From assembly GCA_963702235.1 (NCBI GenBank), contig CAVPBZ010000023.1:119862-183861 (forward strand): 64,000 nt of DNA. The letters run 5' to 3'. The notes beneath the pieces were generated by a model, which saw only the letters and a list, made by a program, of their open reading frames with translations, searched no databases and had not been told where the DNA came from. Position 1 is the first letter of the stretch; each line of letters begins with the position of its first letter. This DNA comes from PALSA-505 sp963702235. GTDB taxonomy: Bacteria > Actinomycetota > Actinomycetes > Streptosporangiales > Streptosporangiaceae. Below, in pieces: positions 52,586-61,214 of the stretch. A program made the position numbers and the translations under genes.

Positions 52586-53506
52586 TCAATCGTGTGCCGG
52601 CGCTTGCCGCGGCACGCTGCCCGGCTCCATCGCCGGGCCGCCGGCGCCGGGTGCCGGGCTGGCCGGGGGGCGGGCGGCGGGGGCGGCCGTGCCCGGTGCC
52701 GCCGCGCCGCCCGCCGTCTTGCTACCACCCGCCGCGGGAGCCGGGCCCCGGCCGGGCGGGATGGCGAGCGCCGCGGCGGCCGTGCCGGCCACCTCGTCTT
52801 CCAGCGAGCCGCGGGCGGTGTCGCCGGTGACCAGGCCGGTGACCACGTCGCGGATCTCAGTGAGCCGCCGCATCACCTCAGAATGGCTATCGGTGAGCAG
52901 GCTGAGACGGCTCTCCGCGCCGTCGCGGACGGTGGCCGCCCGGGCGGTCGCCTCGTCCAGTAGCTGCCTGGCCTGGCTGGTGGCCTGGTCCACGGTGGCC
53001 TGTGCCTGCGTGCGGGCTTCCGCTATGGTGTGCCCGGCCTCGGCCCGGGCGGCGCTGAGGGTCTTGCCTGCTTCGGCCTGCGCGACGGCGGTGACCTGCT
53101 CGGCCTGCTCTTGCGCGGTGGCCAGCGTCTGCCCGGCCTGGCTTTTGGCCTCTGCCCGCAGGGCGGTTGCCTTCTCCTGCGCCTCCCAACGCTGCTGGGT
53201 GATCTCCCGGGCCACCTGAGTCTTCTGCGCACTGGCCTCTTCGCCGGCCAGCTGGAGGATCTGGGCGACCCGGCCGCTGAGTACCTCATGCGGCGGCCTG
53301 CTCGCGGCCACCTGCCGGGCCTCGGCCAGCTCGGCCCGCAGCTGCTCCGCCTCGCCGGCCGCGGCCGATAGCCGGTCGGTCAAGGCGGCGGCATGACGCC
53401 TGGCGCGGCTGGCGTACTCGTTGACCTGGCGCCGGTTATAGCCGCGCATCGCGACTTCGAACAGCTCCTCCTGCGCCTCGGGCGGCAGGTCAGTGTTGTC
53501 GCTCAT
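52586..53506 (-). CDS. DivIVA-like coiled-coil protein
   Basis: A 306-aa protein with an N-terminal DivIVA-type segment (FEVAMRGYNRRQVNEYASRA, residues 16-35). A long Ala/Glu/Gln-rich coiled coil (about 40-215) follows, then a Pro/Ala/Gly-rich disordered tail. DivIVA-domain proteins mark curved membranes and organise polar growth or division; this one lacks the length of the main Wag31/DivIVA and is probably an accessory scaffold. Its start ATGA overlaps the stop of a small upstream frame. Confidence 0.8.
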   Translation of the reverse strand: MSDNTDLPPEAQEELFEVAMRGYNRRQVNEYASRARRHAAALTDRLSAAAGEAEQLRAELAEARQVAASRPPHEVLSGRVAQILQLAGEEASAQKTQVAREITQQRWEAQEKATALRAEAKSQAGQTLATAQEQAEQVTAVAQAEAGKTLSAARAEAGHTIAEARTQAQATVDQATSQARQLLDEATARAATVRDGAESRLSLLTDSHSEVMRRLTEIRDVVTGLVTGDTARGSLEDEVAGTAAAALAIPPGRGPAPAAGGSKTAGGAAAPGTAAPAARPPASPAPGAGGPAMEPGSVPRQAPAHD

Positions 53507-53724
53507 GTGCTCCGCCCGCGGGTCGTCTCCAGGTCGATAGCGGTCACGCAGGAGCCGGGCCGCCGCCGGGCGCCGGCCTCGGCCTGGTGGGCCCGTTCCC
53601 TGATCGCCAGCTCCGGCTCGAAGTGCTCCTCGGCTAGCGCCCCGGCGGCGCGGTCGCCCAGCTCGGCCCAGGCCGTATCCGGCCGCGGGGCCGGGCAGGC
53701 GCCGGCCGCCAGTGTCCCGTACAT
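53503..53724 (-). CDS. Small hypothetical protein coupled to the DivIVA-like gene
   Basis: A 73-aa frame ending in TGA that overlaps the DivIVA-like start by four bases. The sequence (PDTAWAELGDRAAGALAEEH and FEPELAIRERAHQAEAGARR) looks like an Ala/Glu-rich helical protein. The frame stays open upstream of ATG 53724 toward regulator fragment copy B (EEGSRRLAARMYGT), so the true start may be earlier. No family recognised. Confidence 0.45.
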   Translation of the reverse strand: MYGTLAAGACPAPRPDTAWAELGDRAAGALAEEHFEPELAIRERAHQAEAGARRRPGSCVTAIDLETTRGRST

Positions 53725-53829
53725 CCTGGCAGCCAGGCGCCTGCTCCCCTCCTCATCGCGCAGTCGGACGCCCTGGCGGCGCGCCGTAAGGCCCGGGGCC
53801 TGCGGCCGCGGCGCGCCGCCAGGGGCTGC

Positions 53830-53889
53830 CCTTTTACTAGTGCACGGGCGAGAAGCATTTGATCCGCTTATAACATGATTTCTTCCCGG
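53830..53889 (-). repeat. Regulator-gene 5' fragment, copy B
   Basis: The minus-strand segment contains TGTTATAAGCGGATCAAATG and GTGCACTAGTAAAAGGGC, aligning with copy A at 48833-48892. One frame reads ADQMLLARALVKGQ, parallel to the start of the helix-turn-helix remnant at 51250. The start codon has become GCG and the rest of the gene is absent. Confidence 0.6.
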
Positions 53890-54099
53890 CTGGCCGGCTC
53901 GCGGCCGGCGATACCCGCCGCGGCGGCCGCGCGGATCGCCAGCTGCTCCCCGGGCCTCATCCAGCTCCCCGGGCCCGCCCGGGCTGTGTCCTGTGCGGGC
54001 CGGGTGGTGGTGAAACCTGGCATCCTCGTGCGCCAGGTGCGCGCCTCGCCCTCCTGATGCGCACCTGGCAAGACAGCCCGGAAGGCGGCCGGCTTCCCG

Positions 54100-54830
54100 G
54101 CCGGGCCGGCACCCTTGACTTCACCGGTTTCGCGGCGCGCCTGGCTGGCGGCGGAAGGCCCCCCGCCGCCGCGGTGCGCTGCGCCGCTGCCGGAGTTCGT
54201 CAGTCACATTGTCCTGCTGGACGCCCGGTGGGTGGCGGCGCGGGTGCGGCTATCGAACCTGATCCGCACGGGCGCGGCTGACCCCAGTGTCAGCCGCCGC
54301 CTGGGCCTGCGGGCTGGCCACCCGGTCCGGGTTCTGCATACCCGGAGGACCGCCGCCCGCGCTGGCCCGGGTGCGCCTGCTCGAGCCGGCCGCCGGGCCG
54401 GGCATCGTGACGCTGCCGTTGCGCTGGGAGACCGCCGCCCCGGCCAGCGGGCCGGTGCGGGTGCTCAACGCCGGCCTGACCCTGACGCCGGACGGCGCGG
54501 ACGAGGCGCTGCTGCGGCTGGACGGCGTGTTCCGGCTGCCGTTCACCCCCGCCGGGCACAGGCCGGCCGGGGCAATGCTGGCGCACCGGGCGGCTACCGC
54601 CTGCGCCGGGATCATGCTGGCAGCAGCCGCCGAAGCGCTGACCTGCCCGGCTACCGCGCGCCAGGACGAAACAGGATGGGCTGCTGATCGCGATCACCGG
54701 CAGGTCGCGGTGCCGCGGCCGCGCGTGCCGCCCGGTCACCGCGAGCAGGTCCCGCTATCACCTGCAGGCTGCCCGCCTGGCCGAAATCTCCGCTTGCTAC
54801 AGCAAGCGGCCCGCTAGTTTGCGCGCGGTT
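54100..54830 (+). pseudogene. Degraded gene of unknown family
   Basis: Two overlapping frames look partly protein-like. One has RVRLLEPAAGPGIVTLPLRW then GPVRVLNAGLTLTPDGADEA and LLRLDGVFRLPFTPAGHRPA. This resembles a recurrent actinobacterial protein pattern with conserved LTLTPDG and RLDGVYRPP-like blocks, but no start or upstream half is found in the same frame. The other frame (EFVSHIVLLDARWVAARVRL) may be its beginning. The rest of the interval from 53890 to 54892 holds no recognisable gene. Confidence 0.4.
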
Positions 54831-54892
54831 TCCATAATCATCGTTAGCGGCGATCAAGAAGGCCCGCCGGGAGGGCTTCGTATCATCGGCGG

Positions 54893-55561
54893 GTGTCACG
54901 TAGCCAGCGGCTCACCGTCGTCCTGCTCCTGAACCTGGGGCTGATTGCGGCGCTGGTGATCGTGGGCCTGGCCGCGCACTCGCTGGCGGTCCTGGCCGCC
55001 GGGGCGGATTATCTCGCCGACGCCGGCGCGATCGGCGTATCGCTGCTGGCGATCTGGCTGGCGGCCCGGCCGCGCACCAGCGCCCGCCCGCGCGGCTATC
55101 CGCATGCCACCACGATCGCCGCGCTGGTCAACGCCGGCTGGCTGCTCGTGCTGAACGTCGCGATCGCCGTGGCCGCGGTCCAGCGCCTGGCCGCCGGCAC
55201 CCGCCGGGTTGAGGGCCTGCCGGTGCTGATCGTCAGCGGCATCGCCGCTGTGGTCATGCTGGCCGGTGCGCTCGTCCTCGGCGGCGATCCGGGCGGGGAC
55301 GACGGCGAAGACCTCAACGTGAAGGCGGTTCTGCTGGACACCGCGGCTGACGCGGCCGCCGCGGGCGGCGTTGCGGTCAGCGGCGCGGTCATCCTCGGGG
55401 CCGGCGGGTGGTACTGGCTCGACCCGGCGGTTGCCCTGGTGATCGCTGTGATCATCGGCTACTACGCCCAGAAGCTAGTCCGCAAAGTCGCTGTCGTGCT
55501 CCGGGTCCAGGGGCCTGCCCAAGGCCCGGAGTGCCCGCCAGTGGTGACGCGTCAGCGGTAG
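54893..55561 (+). CDS. CDF-family cation efflux protein (short form)
   Basis: A 222-aa six-helix membrane protein of the cation diffusion facilitator family. The metal sites normally formed by H/DxxxD in helices 2 and 5 appear here as Asp39/Asp43 (ADYLADAGA) and a second DxxxD (LLDTAADAAA, near 149). An all-Asp site is closest to manganese or iron-type transporters, but specificity is uncertain. The cytoplasmic C-terminal domain is absent, as in short actinobacterial homologues. The start is GTG. The stop overlaps the convergent panB end by ten bases. Confidence 0.82.
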   Translation: MSRSQRLTVVLLLNLGLIAALVIVGLAAHSLAVLAAGADYLADAGAIGVSLLAIWLAARPRTSARPRGYPHATTIAALVNAGWLLVLNVAIAVAAVQRLAAGTRRVEGLPVLIVSGIAAVVMLAGALVLGGDPGGDDGEDLNVKAVLLDTAADAAAAGGVAVSGAVILGAGGWYWLDPAVALVIAVIIGYYAQKLVRKVAVVLRVQGPAQGPECPPVVTRQR

Positions 55562-56415
55562 GAGTATTCCTCGGAGGGGAACGCGCCGGACACCACGTCC
55601 TGCGCGTACGCGGTCGCAGCGTCGCGCAGCGCGCCGGCCAGGTCCGCGTACTTCTTGACGAACTTGGGCACCCGCGGCGACAGCCCGGCCATGTCCTGCC
55701 AGACCAGCACCTGGGCGTCGCAGTCCGGGCCGGCGCCGATCCCGATGGTCGGGATCGACAGTGACTCGGTCACCCTGGCGGCCAGCGGCGCCGGCACGGC
55801 CTCCAGCACCACGCCGAACGCGCCGGCCGCCTCCAGCGCCTTGGCGTCGCGCAGCAGTCGCTCGCCGTCCTCGCCGCGGCCCTGCACCCGGTAGCCGCCG
55901 AGGGCGTTGACCGACTGCGGGGTGAGGCCGAGGTGGCCCAGCACCGGTATCCCGGCCGCGACCAGGTCCTCGACCTGGCGCGCCACCCGGTCGCCGCCCT
56001 CGAGCTTGACCGCATGCGCGCCGGTCTCCTTGAGGAACCTGATCGCCGCGGTGAGCGCGGCCTCGGGGGAGACCTGGTAGGAGCCGAACGGCAGGTCGGC
56101 CACGACCATGGCCCGGCTGGTGGATCGCACCACGGCGGCGGTCAGCGGGATCAGGTCGTCCACGGTGACCGGGATCGTCGTCTCGTGACCGAACACCACC
56201 ATCCCGGCCGAGTCGCCGACGAGCAGCACGGGGATCCCGGCCTCGTCGAACACCTGGGCGGTCAGCGCGTCGTACGCGGTGAGCATAGGCCATTTCTCAC
56301 CGCGGCCCTTGGCGGCGGCGATGTCGCGCACGGTGATCCTCCGCCCGGCCTTGCCGCCGTAGAGGGGTTCTGGCTGCATGCGCGGCGTGGCCATGCCACC
56401 CGGAAGAGAAGTCAT
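55552..56415 (-). CDS. panB: 3-methyl-2-oxobutanoate hydroxymethyltransferase
   Basis: A 287-aa TIM-barrel enzyme that adds a hydroxymethyl group from methylene-tetrahydrofolate to 2-oxoisovalerate, the first step toward pantothenate and CoA. Conserved stretches are LTAYDALTAQVFDEAGIPVL, VGDSAGMVVFGHETT (Mg-binding Asp), DLPFGSY, VKLEGGD and GHLGLTPQSVNALGGYRVQG. The catalytic Glu is in VLEAVP. GAGGAGGACTGTC precedes the ATG. It shares its substrate with the leucine pathway whose first gene opens the window. Confidence 0.96.
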   Translation of the reverse strand: MTSLPGGMATPRMQPEPLYGGKAGRRITVRDIAAAKGRGEKWPMLTAYDALTAQVFDEAGIPVLLVGDSAGMVVFGHETTIPVTVDDLIPLTAAVVRSTSRAMVVADLPFGSYQVSPEAALTAAIRFLKETGAHAVKLEGGDRVARQVEDLVAAGIPVLGHLGLTPQSVNALGGYRVQGRGEDGERLLRDAKALEAAGAFGVVLEAVPAPLAARVTESLSIPTIGIGAGPDCDAQVLVWQDMAGLSPRVPKFVKKYADLAGALRDAATAYAQDVVSGAFPSEEYSYR

Positions 56416-56536
56416 GACAGTCCTCCTCGCCTCGAGGCGCCCCGCTGGCGTCCCCGGACGGATCGATCATCGCACGGCGTCCGCGCCGGCGCGAGACGGC
56501 GGCGCCCGGGAAATTCGGTTGCGACCCGGGAATGTT

Positions 56537-56565
56537 TATCGATACGATCCCGTTCCGTATCGATA
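56537..56565 (+). promoter_or_regulatory. TetR-type operator upstream of the MFS-TetR pair
   Basis: TATCGATACG (56537-56546) and CGTATCGATA (56556-56565) are perfect inverted 10-bp arms separated by nine bases. The site is about 105 bp before the exporter start and probably overlaps the promoter. The TetR gene lies directly after the exporter and is the likely ligand. Confidence 0.7.
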
Positions 56566-56670
56566 GTGGTCACGATCCGGAACGTGGCCGCGCCGTCTTT
56601 AGCAGCTCAACATCGCAGGCGGACCCGATCTTCCCGGTCGGGTCACCGCCACATGATCCCGAAAGGAACC

Positions 56671-58263
56671 ATGGACAAGCAGATGATCTACCGGCGGCGC
56701 TGGGTAATCCTCAGCGTGCTCATCGTCGGACTGCTAGCCATCGTCATCGACAACACCGTCCTGAACGTCGCCCTGAAGACGATCGCCGAGCCGAACGGTG
56801 GCCTCGGCGCCAGCCAGAGCCAGCTCGAATGGGCGATCAACTCCTACACCCTGGTCTTCGCCGGCCTGCTGTTCACCTTCGGGGTGATCGGCGACAGGTT
56901 CGGCCGCAAACGGGTGCTCATGATCGGCCTGGCGCTGTTCGGCATCGGGTCGCTGCTGTCGGCCTACGCGCACTCACCCGACCAGCTCATCGCTGCCCGC
57001 GCGGCGATGGGATTCGGCGGCGCCGCGGTCATGCCGCAGACCCTGTCGATCATCTCGAACGTGTTCGACCCGGCCGAGCGCGCGAAGGCGATCGGCATCT
57101 GGGCCAGCGCGGTCGGCATCGGGATCGCCACCGGTCCGGTGCTGGCCGGACTGCTGCTCTCGCACTTCTGGTGGGGCTCGGTCTTCCTGATCAACGTGCC
57201 GGTCACTGTGGCGGGCGCGATCGCCGTGGCCGTCCTCGTCCCCGAGTCGCGCAACCCCGACTCGGGCAAGATCGACTACCTCGGCGTGCTGCTGTCCGTG
57301 GTCGGCCTGGTCCTCGTGGTCTACGGCATCGTGCAGGGCGGCGACACCGGCTCCTGGCTGCGCGGCGACGTGCTCGGCCCGGTGGTCGGCGGGCTGGCCG
57401 TGCTGGGGATCTTCGCCTGGTACGAGTCCCGCATCTCGCACCCGTCGCTGGATGTCCGGCTCTTCGCCGACCGGCGGCTGTCCGCCTCGGTGGGCGCGAT
57501 CGGGCTGCTGTTCTTCGGCATGGGCGGCGTGTTCTTCTTCACCGCCTTCTACCTGCAGAACGCCCGCGGCTACAGCGCGCTGGACGCCGGCCTGCTGACC
57601 GTGCCGTTCGCCGCCGGCCAGCTGCTGCTCGCCCCCCGCAGCGCCGGGCTGGTGCGCAGGTACGGCGCCAAGGTCGTCGGCACCACCGGCATGTTCGTGA
57701 TGGCCGCGGCCCTGGCCGGGTACGCGCTGATCGGCACCACGACGCCGATCTGGACGCTGGCCGTCCTGTTCGCCATCCAGGGCGCCGGAGTCGGTGTCGC
57801 CATGCCGTCGGCCACGTCCGCCGTGATGGACGTGCTGCCGCGGGAGCGGGCCGGCGCGGGCTCCGCGCTGACCAACACCTCGCGCCAGATCGGGGTGGCG
57901 CTCGGCGTGGCCGTGCTCGGCTCGATCCTGGCCCAGGCCTACCGCTCCCAGCTGCAGCCCAGCCTGTCGGGCCTGTCGCCGGCGGTGCGCAACGCCGCCA
58001 GCCAGTCGATCGCCGCCACCCAGGCGACCGCGCAGCAGATCGGCGCGGCGGGCCGTAACCTGCTCGCGCCCGCAGACGCCTCGTTCACGCACGCGATGCA
58101 CGTCACCGCGCTGGTCGCGGCCCTGATCGCGCTGGCCGGCGCGCTGGTCGTGCTGCGCTGGATGCCGGGCCTGCGGCGCGACGAGAACGTGCCGGTGGCA
58201 GCCGGCGAGCTGGCGCCAGAGCACGGCGAGATGGCCGTGCAGGGCGCGGGCGTGGAAGGATAA
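56671..58263 (+). CDS. MFS transporter, DHA2 (14-TM) family
   Basis: A 530-aa drug-type exporter. Motif D1 is IDNTVLNVALKTIAE and motif A is GDRFGRKRVLMIGLALFG. The antiporter motif C (VGIGIATGPVLAGLLLSHFWWG) and FLINVPVTVAGAIAVA follow. About 14 helices are apparent. AAAGGAACC precedes ATG 56671. It is followed six bases later by a TetR gene and preceded by a palindromic operator, so it should be induced when that regulator binds the exported compound. Confidence 0.92.
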   Translation: MDKQMIYRRRWVILSVLIVGLLAIVIDNTVLNVALKTIAEPNGGLGASQSQLEWAINSYTLVFAGLLFTFGVIGDRFGRKRVLMIGLALFGIGSLLSAYAHSPDQLIAARAAMGFGGAAVMPQTLSIISNVFDPAERAKAIGIWASAVGIGIATGPVLAGLLLSHFWWGSVFLINVPVTVAGAIAVAVLVPESRNPDSGKIDYLGVLLSVVGLVLVVYGIVQGGDTGSWLRGDVLGPVVGGLAVLGIFAWYESRISHPSLDVRLFADRRLSASVGAIGLLFFGMGGVFFFTAFYLQNARGYSALDAGLLTVPFAAGQLLLAPRSAGLVRRYGAKVVGTTGMFVMAAALAGYALIGTTTPIWTLAVLFAIQGAGVGVAMPSATSAVMDVLPRERAGAGSALTNTSRQIGVALGVAVLGSILAQAYRSQLQPSLSGLSPAVRNAASQSIAATQATAQQIGAAGRNLLAPADASFTHAMHVTALVAALIALAGALVVLRWMPGLRRDENVPVAAGELAPEHGEMAVQGAGVEG

Positions 58264-58269
58264 GCAGTT

Positions 58270-58893
58270 ATGCGCCAGGCAGAAGTCTTGCCCGCCCCGG
58301 CTGACGAGCAGGTTGCCGCTCGCCGGCCGGGGCGTCCCCGCAGCGAGCGCGCCGAGCGGGCCATCCTGGACGCCGCGCTGGAGCTGTTCGCCGAGTCCGG
58401 GGTCAGCGGCGTGTGCATCGAGGCCGTCGCCGCCCGGGCCGGCGTGGGCAAGGCCACCATCTACCGGCGCTGGCCGGGCAAGGAGGATCTGCTCCTGGAT
58501 GCCCTGGCCCTGCTGAAGTCGCCGCTGCCCGAGCCCGCCGGCGCATCGGTGCGCGAGGACCTGGTCGCGATGCTCGGGGTGATGTACCGGGACGCGGCCG
58601 ACCCGGTGCGGATGCGCCGGTACACGCTGCTGCTCGGCGAGGGCGAGAAGTACCCCAAGATCATGCAGCGGTACAAGGAGACGATTGTCGAGCCCCGCCG
58701 GGACCTGATCAGGTCGGTGCTGCGGCGCGGCGTGGCGTCGGGGGAGCTGCGGCCCGATGCGGATGTCGAGGTCGCGATGTGGCTGCTCACCGGCGCGGTG
58801 GTGGCCAGGGGCAAGGACGGCGCGCATGAGGTCGCGGCGGACTACGCCGAGCGGGTCGTCGACGAGCTGCTGCTCGGCCTGGCGCCCCGCTGA
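58270..58893 (+). CDS. TetR-family transcriptional regulator
   Basis: A 207-aa regulator. The helix-turn-helix (about 28-75) is canonical: AILDAALELFAESGVSGVCI, then ARAGVGKATIYRRWPGKEDL. The C-terminal domain (MLGVMYRDAADPVRMRRYTL) resembles the TetR_C_16/AcrR-type group. The gene follows the MFS exporter by six bases in the same operon; the 29-bp palindrome upstream of that operon is its probable site. Confidence 0.92.
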   Translation: MRQAEVLPAPADEQVAARRPGRPRSERAERAILDAALELFAESGVSGVCIEAVAARAGVGKATIYRRWPGKEDLLLDALALLKSPLPEPAGASVREDLVAMLGVMYRDAADPVRMRRYTLLLGEGEKYPKIMQRYKETIVEPRRDLIRSVLRRGVASGELRPDADVEVAMWLLTGAVVARGKDGAHEVAADYAERVVDELLLGLAPR

Positions 58894-58942
58894 GCACGAA
58901 CCCGGGCCCCGGCCGTCGGTCCCTGCTGATACGAATGACGGC

Positions 58943-61186
58943 ATGGCCGACGATGCAGGCGAGATGGCCGTGAGCCCGGGGGACGGCGCGGCCGGTCCGC
59001 TGCGGGACGAGGCCGAGACGTGCCTGCGGGCCCTGGCCGGCCCGCACGCCCGGCTGCGCGATGACCAGTGGACCGCGATCCGCGCGCTGGTCTCCCAGCA
59101 CCGCCGCGCCCTGGTGGTGCAGCGCACCGGCTGGGGCAAGTCGGCGGTCTACTTCACCGCGACCGCGCTGCTGCGGGCCCGCGGCGCCGGGCCGTCGGTC
59201 ATCGTCTCGCCGCTGCTCGCGCTGATGCGCAACCAGATCGAGGCGGCCGCGCGCGCGGGCATCCGCGCCCGCACGGTGAACTCCGCCAACACCGGCCAGT
59301 GGGAAGACGTCTACGCGGAGGTGGCGGCGGGCGAGGTCAACGTGCTGCTGGTCAGCCCGGAACGGCTGAACAACCCCGGTTTCCGCGACCAGGTGCTGCC
59401 CAAGCTCACCGCGGCGGCCGGCCTGCTGGTCGTAGACGAGGCGCACTGCATTTCCGACTGGGGCCACGACTTCCGGCCCGACTACCGGCGGCTGCGCACC
59501 CTGCTCGACGAGCTGCCGGACGGCGTTCCGGTCCTCGCCACCACCGCGACCGCCAACGCCAGGGTGACCCGCGACGTCGCCGAGCAGCTCGGCGCGGGCA
59601 CGGAGGCGGAGACGCTGGTACTGCGCGGCCCGCTGGACCGCGACAGCCTGCGGCTGGCCGTCGTCCGGCTGCCCGGCCCGCAGCAGCGGCTCGCCTGGCT
59701 GGCCGATCATCTCGGCGAGCTGCCGGGCTCGGGCATCATCTACGCGCTGACCGTCGCGGCCGCGCACGACACCGCCGCCTTCCTGCGCGACCGCGGTCAT
59801 GACGTCGCCGCCTACACCGGTAAAGATGATCATTCCGAACGGGCAGGGGCCGAGGATGCGCTCCTGGAAAACAAGCTCAAGGCCCTGGTGGCGACCAGTG
59901 CGCTGGGCATGGGGTTCGACAAGCCCGACCTCGGGTTCGTGGTGCACGTGGGCGCGCCCCAGTCACCGGTGGCTTACTACCAGCAGATCGGCCGGGCCGG
60001 GCGCGGCGTGGACCGGGCCGAGGTCATCTTGCTGCCCGGACGGGAAGACGCCGACATCTGGGCCTACTTCGGCTCGCTGGCGTTCCCGCCGGAGCCAGCG
60101 GTCCGCGCCGCGCTGGCCGCGGTCGCCGACGCGGGCAGGCCGCTGTCCACCGCCGCGCTGGAGGCCAGGATCGATCTGAGCCGCGGCCGGCTGGAGATGA
60201 TGCTCAAGGTGCTCGACGTGGACGGCGCGGTCCGCCGGGTCAGCGGCGGCTGGGCGGCCACCGGGCAGCCGTGGTCCTACGACCGCGACCGCTACGAGCG
60301 GGTGGCGGCCGAGCGCGCCCGCGAGCAGCAGGCCATGCTGGGCTACATCGCCGCCGGCGGCTGCCGGATGGAGTACCTGCGCCGCGAGCTGGACGATCCG
60401 GCGGCGGCCTGCTGCGGGCGGTGCGACAACTGCACCGGCCGGCACTGGCAGGCGGACGTCGCGCCCGCCGCCGCCGCGGCCGCCCGCGAGCGGCTGCTCC
60501 GCCCGGGCGTCGAGGTGACGCCGCGCAAGATGTGGCCGTCCGGCATGACCGAGCTGGGCATCGACGTCGCCGGCAAGATCCCGGCGGCCGAGTCGGCCGA
60601 GCCGGGCCGGGCCCTGGGCCGGCCGACCGACCTCGGCTGGGGTCCCCGGCTGCGCGCCCTGCTCGGCGGCACAGTGACCGACGGCACAGTACCCGACGGC
60701 GCGGTGCCTGAGGGCGCGGTGTCCGACGGCACAGGGCCCGACGGCACAGTGCCCGACGGCGCGGTGCCCGACGACGTGGTCGATGCGGTGGTCCAGGTGC
60801 TGGCCGCCTGGGACTGGGCGCGCCAGCCCGCCGGCGTGGTCACCGTGGCGTCCCGCTCCCGCCCGCAGCTGGTCGAGAGCCTCGGCCGCCGGGTCGCCGA
60901 GATCGGGCGGATGCCGTATCTCGGTGCGGTGGAGTACGCGTCCGGGCCGGACTCCGGCCGCGGGATGGCCCTGCAGCACAACAGCGCCCAGCGGCTGAGC
61001 GCGCTCTGGCACGAGCTGACCGTGCCCGGACCAGTAGCCGCCGCAGCCGCCGCGCTCGGCGGCCCGGTGCTGCTGGTCAACGACAGGATCGAGACCGGCT
61101 GGACGATGACCGTCGCGGCCAGGCTGCTCCGCCAGGCCGGCGCCTCCGGCGTGCTGCCGATGGCCCTCGCCGTCAGCACCGGGTGA
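58943..61186 (+). CDS. RecQ-family helicase with phosphoribosyltransferase-like C-terminus
   Basis: A 747-aa ATP-dependent 3'-5' helicase. Walker A is RTGWGKSAVYF, the DEAH box is DEAHCISDWGHDFRPDYRRL, and motif VI is QQIGRAGRG. The RecQ zinc cluster (CCGRCDNC) follows near 490. After a spacer of GTVPDG-type repeats (about 575-612), the C-terminal ~130 residues end with PVLLVNDRIETGWTMTVAAR, the PRPP-binding loop pattern of type I phosphoribosyltransferases (ComF-like). This architecture is known in Actinobacteria; the role of the last domain is not. ATG 58943 lies shortly after TACGAA, so the mRNA may be leaderless. Confidence 0.9.
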   Translation: MADDAGEMAVSPGDGAAGPLRDEAETCLRALAGPHARLRDDQWTAIRALVSQHRRALVVQRTGWGKSAVYFTATALLRARGAGPSVIVSPLLALMRNQIEAAARAGIRARTVNSANTGQWEDVYAEVAAGEVNVLLVSPERLNNPGFRDQVLPKLTAAAGLLVVDEAHCISDWGHDFRPDYRRLRTLLDELPDGVPVLATTATANARVTRDVAEQLGAGTEAETLVLRGPLDRDSLRLAVVRLPGPQQRLAWLADHLGELPGSGIIYALTVAAAHDTAAFLRDRGHDVAAYTGKDDHSERAGAEDALLENKLKALVATSALGMGFDKPDLGFVVHVGAPQSPVAYYQQIGRAGRGVDRAEVILLPGREDADIWAYFGSLAFPPEPAVRAALAAVADAGRPLSTAALEARIDLSRGRLEMMLKVLDVDGAVRRVSGGWAATGQPWSYDRDRYERVAAERAREQQAMLGYIAAGGCRMEYLRRELDDPAAACCGRCDNCTGRHWQADVAPAAAAAARERLLRPGVEVTPRKMWPSGMTELGIDVAGKIPAAESAEPGRALGRPTDLGWGPRLRALLGGTVTDGTVPDGAVPEGAVSDGTGPDGTVPDGAVPDDVVDAVVQVLAAWDWARQPAGVVTVASRSRPQLVESLGRRVAEIGRMPYLGAVEYASGPDSGRGMALQHNSAQRLSALWHELTVPGPVAAAAAALGGPVLLVNDRIETGWTMTVAARLLRQAGASGVLPMALAVSTG
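60669..60780 (+). repeat. 18-bp-period repeat inside the RecQ gene
   Basis: Units of the form GGCACAGTGCCCGACGGC alternate with GGCGCGGTGCCCGACGGC variants for about six copies. They encode GTVTDG, GTVPDG and GAVPEG hexapeptides that link the helicase part to the phosphoribosyltransferase-like part. Confidence 0.85.
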
Positions 61187-61214
61187 ACCGGAGGCAGGTG
61201 AGAAGGGAGACGAC

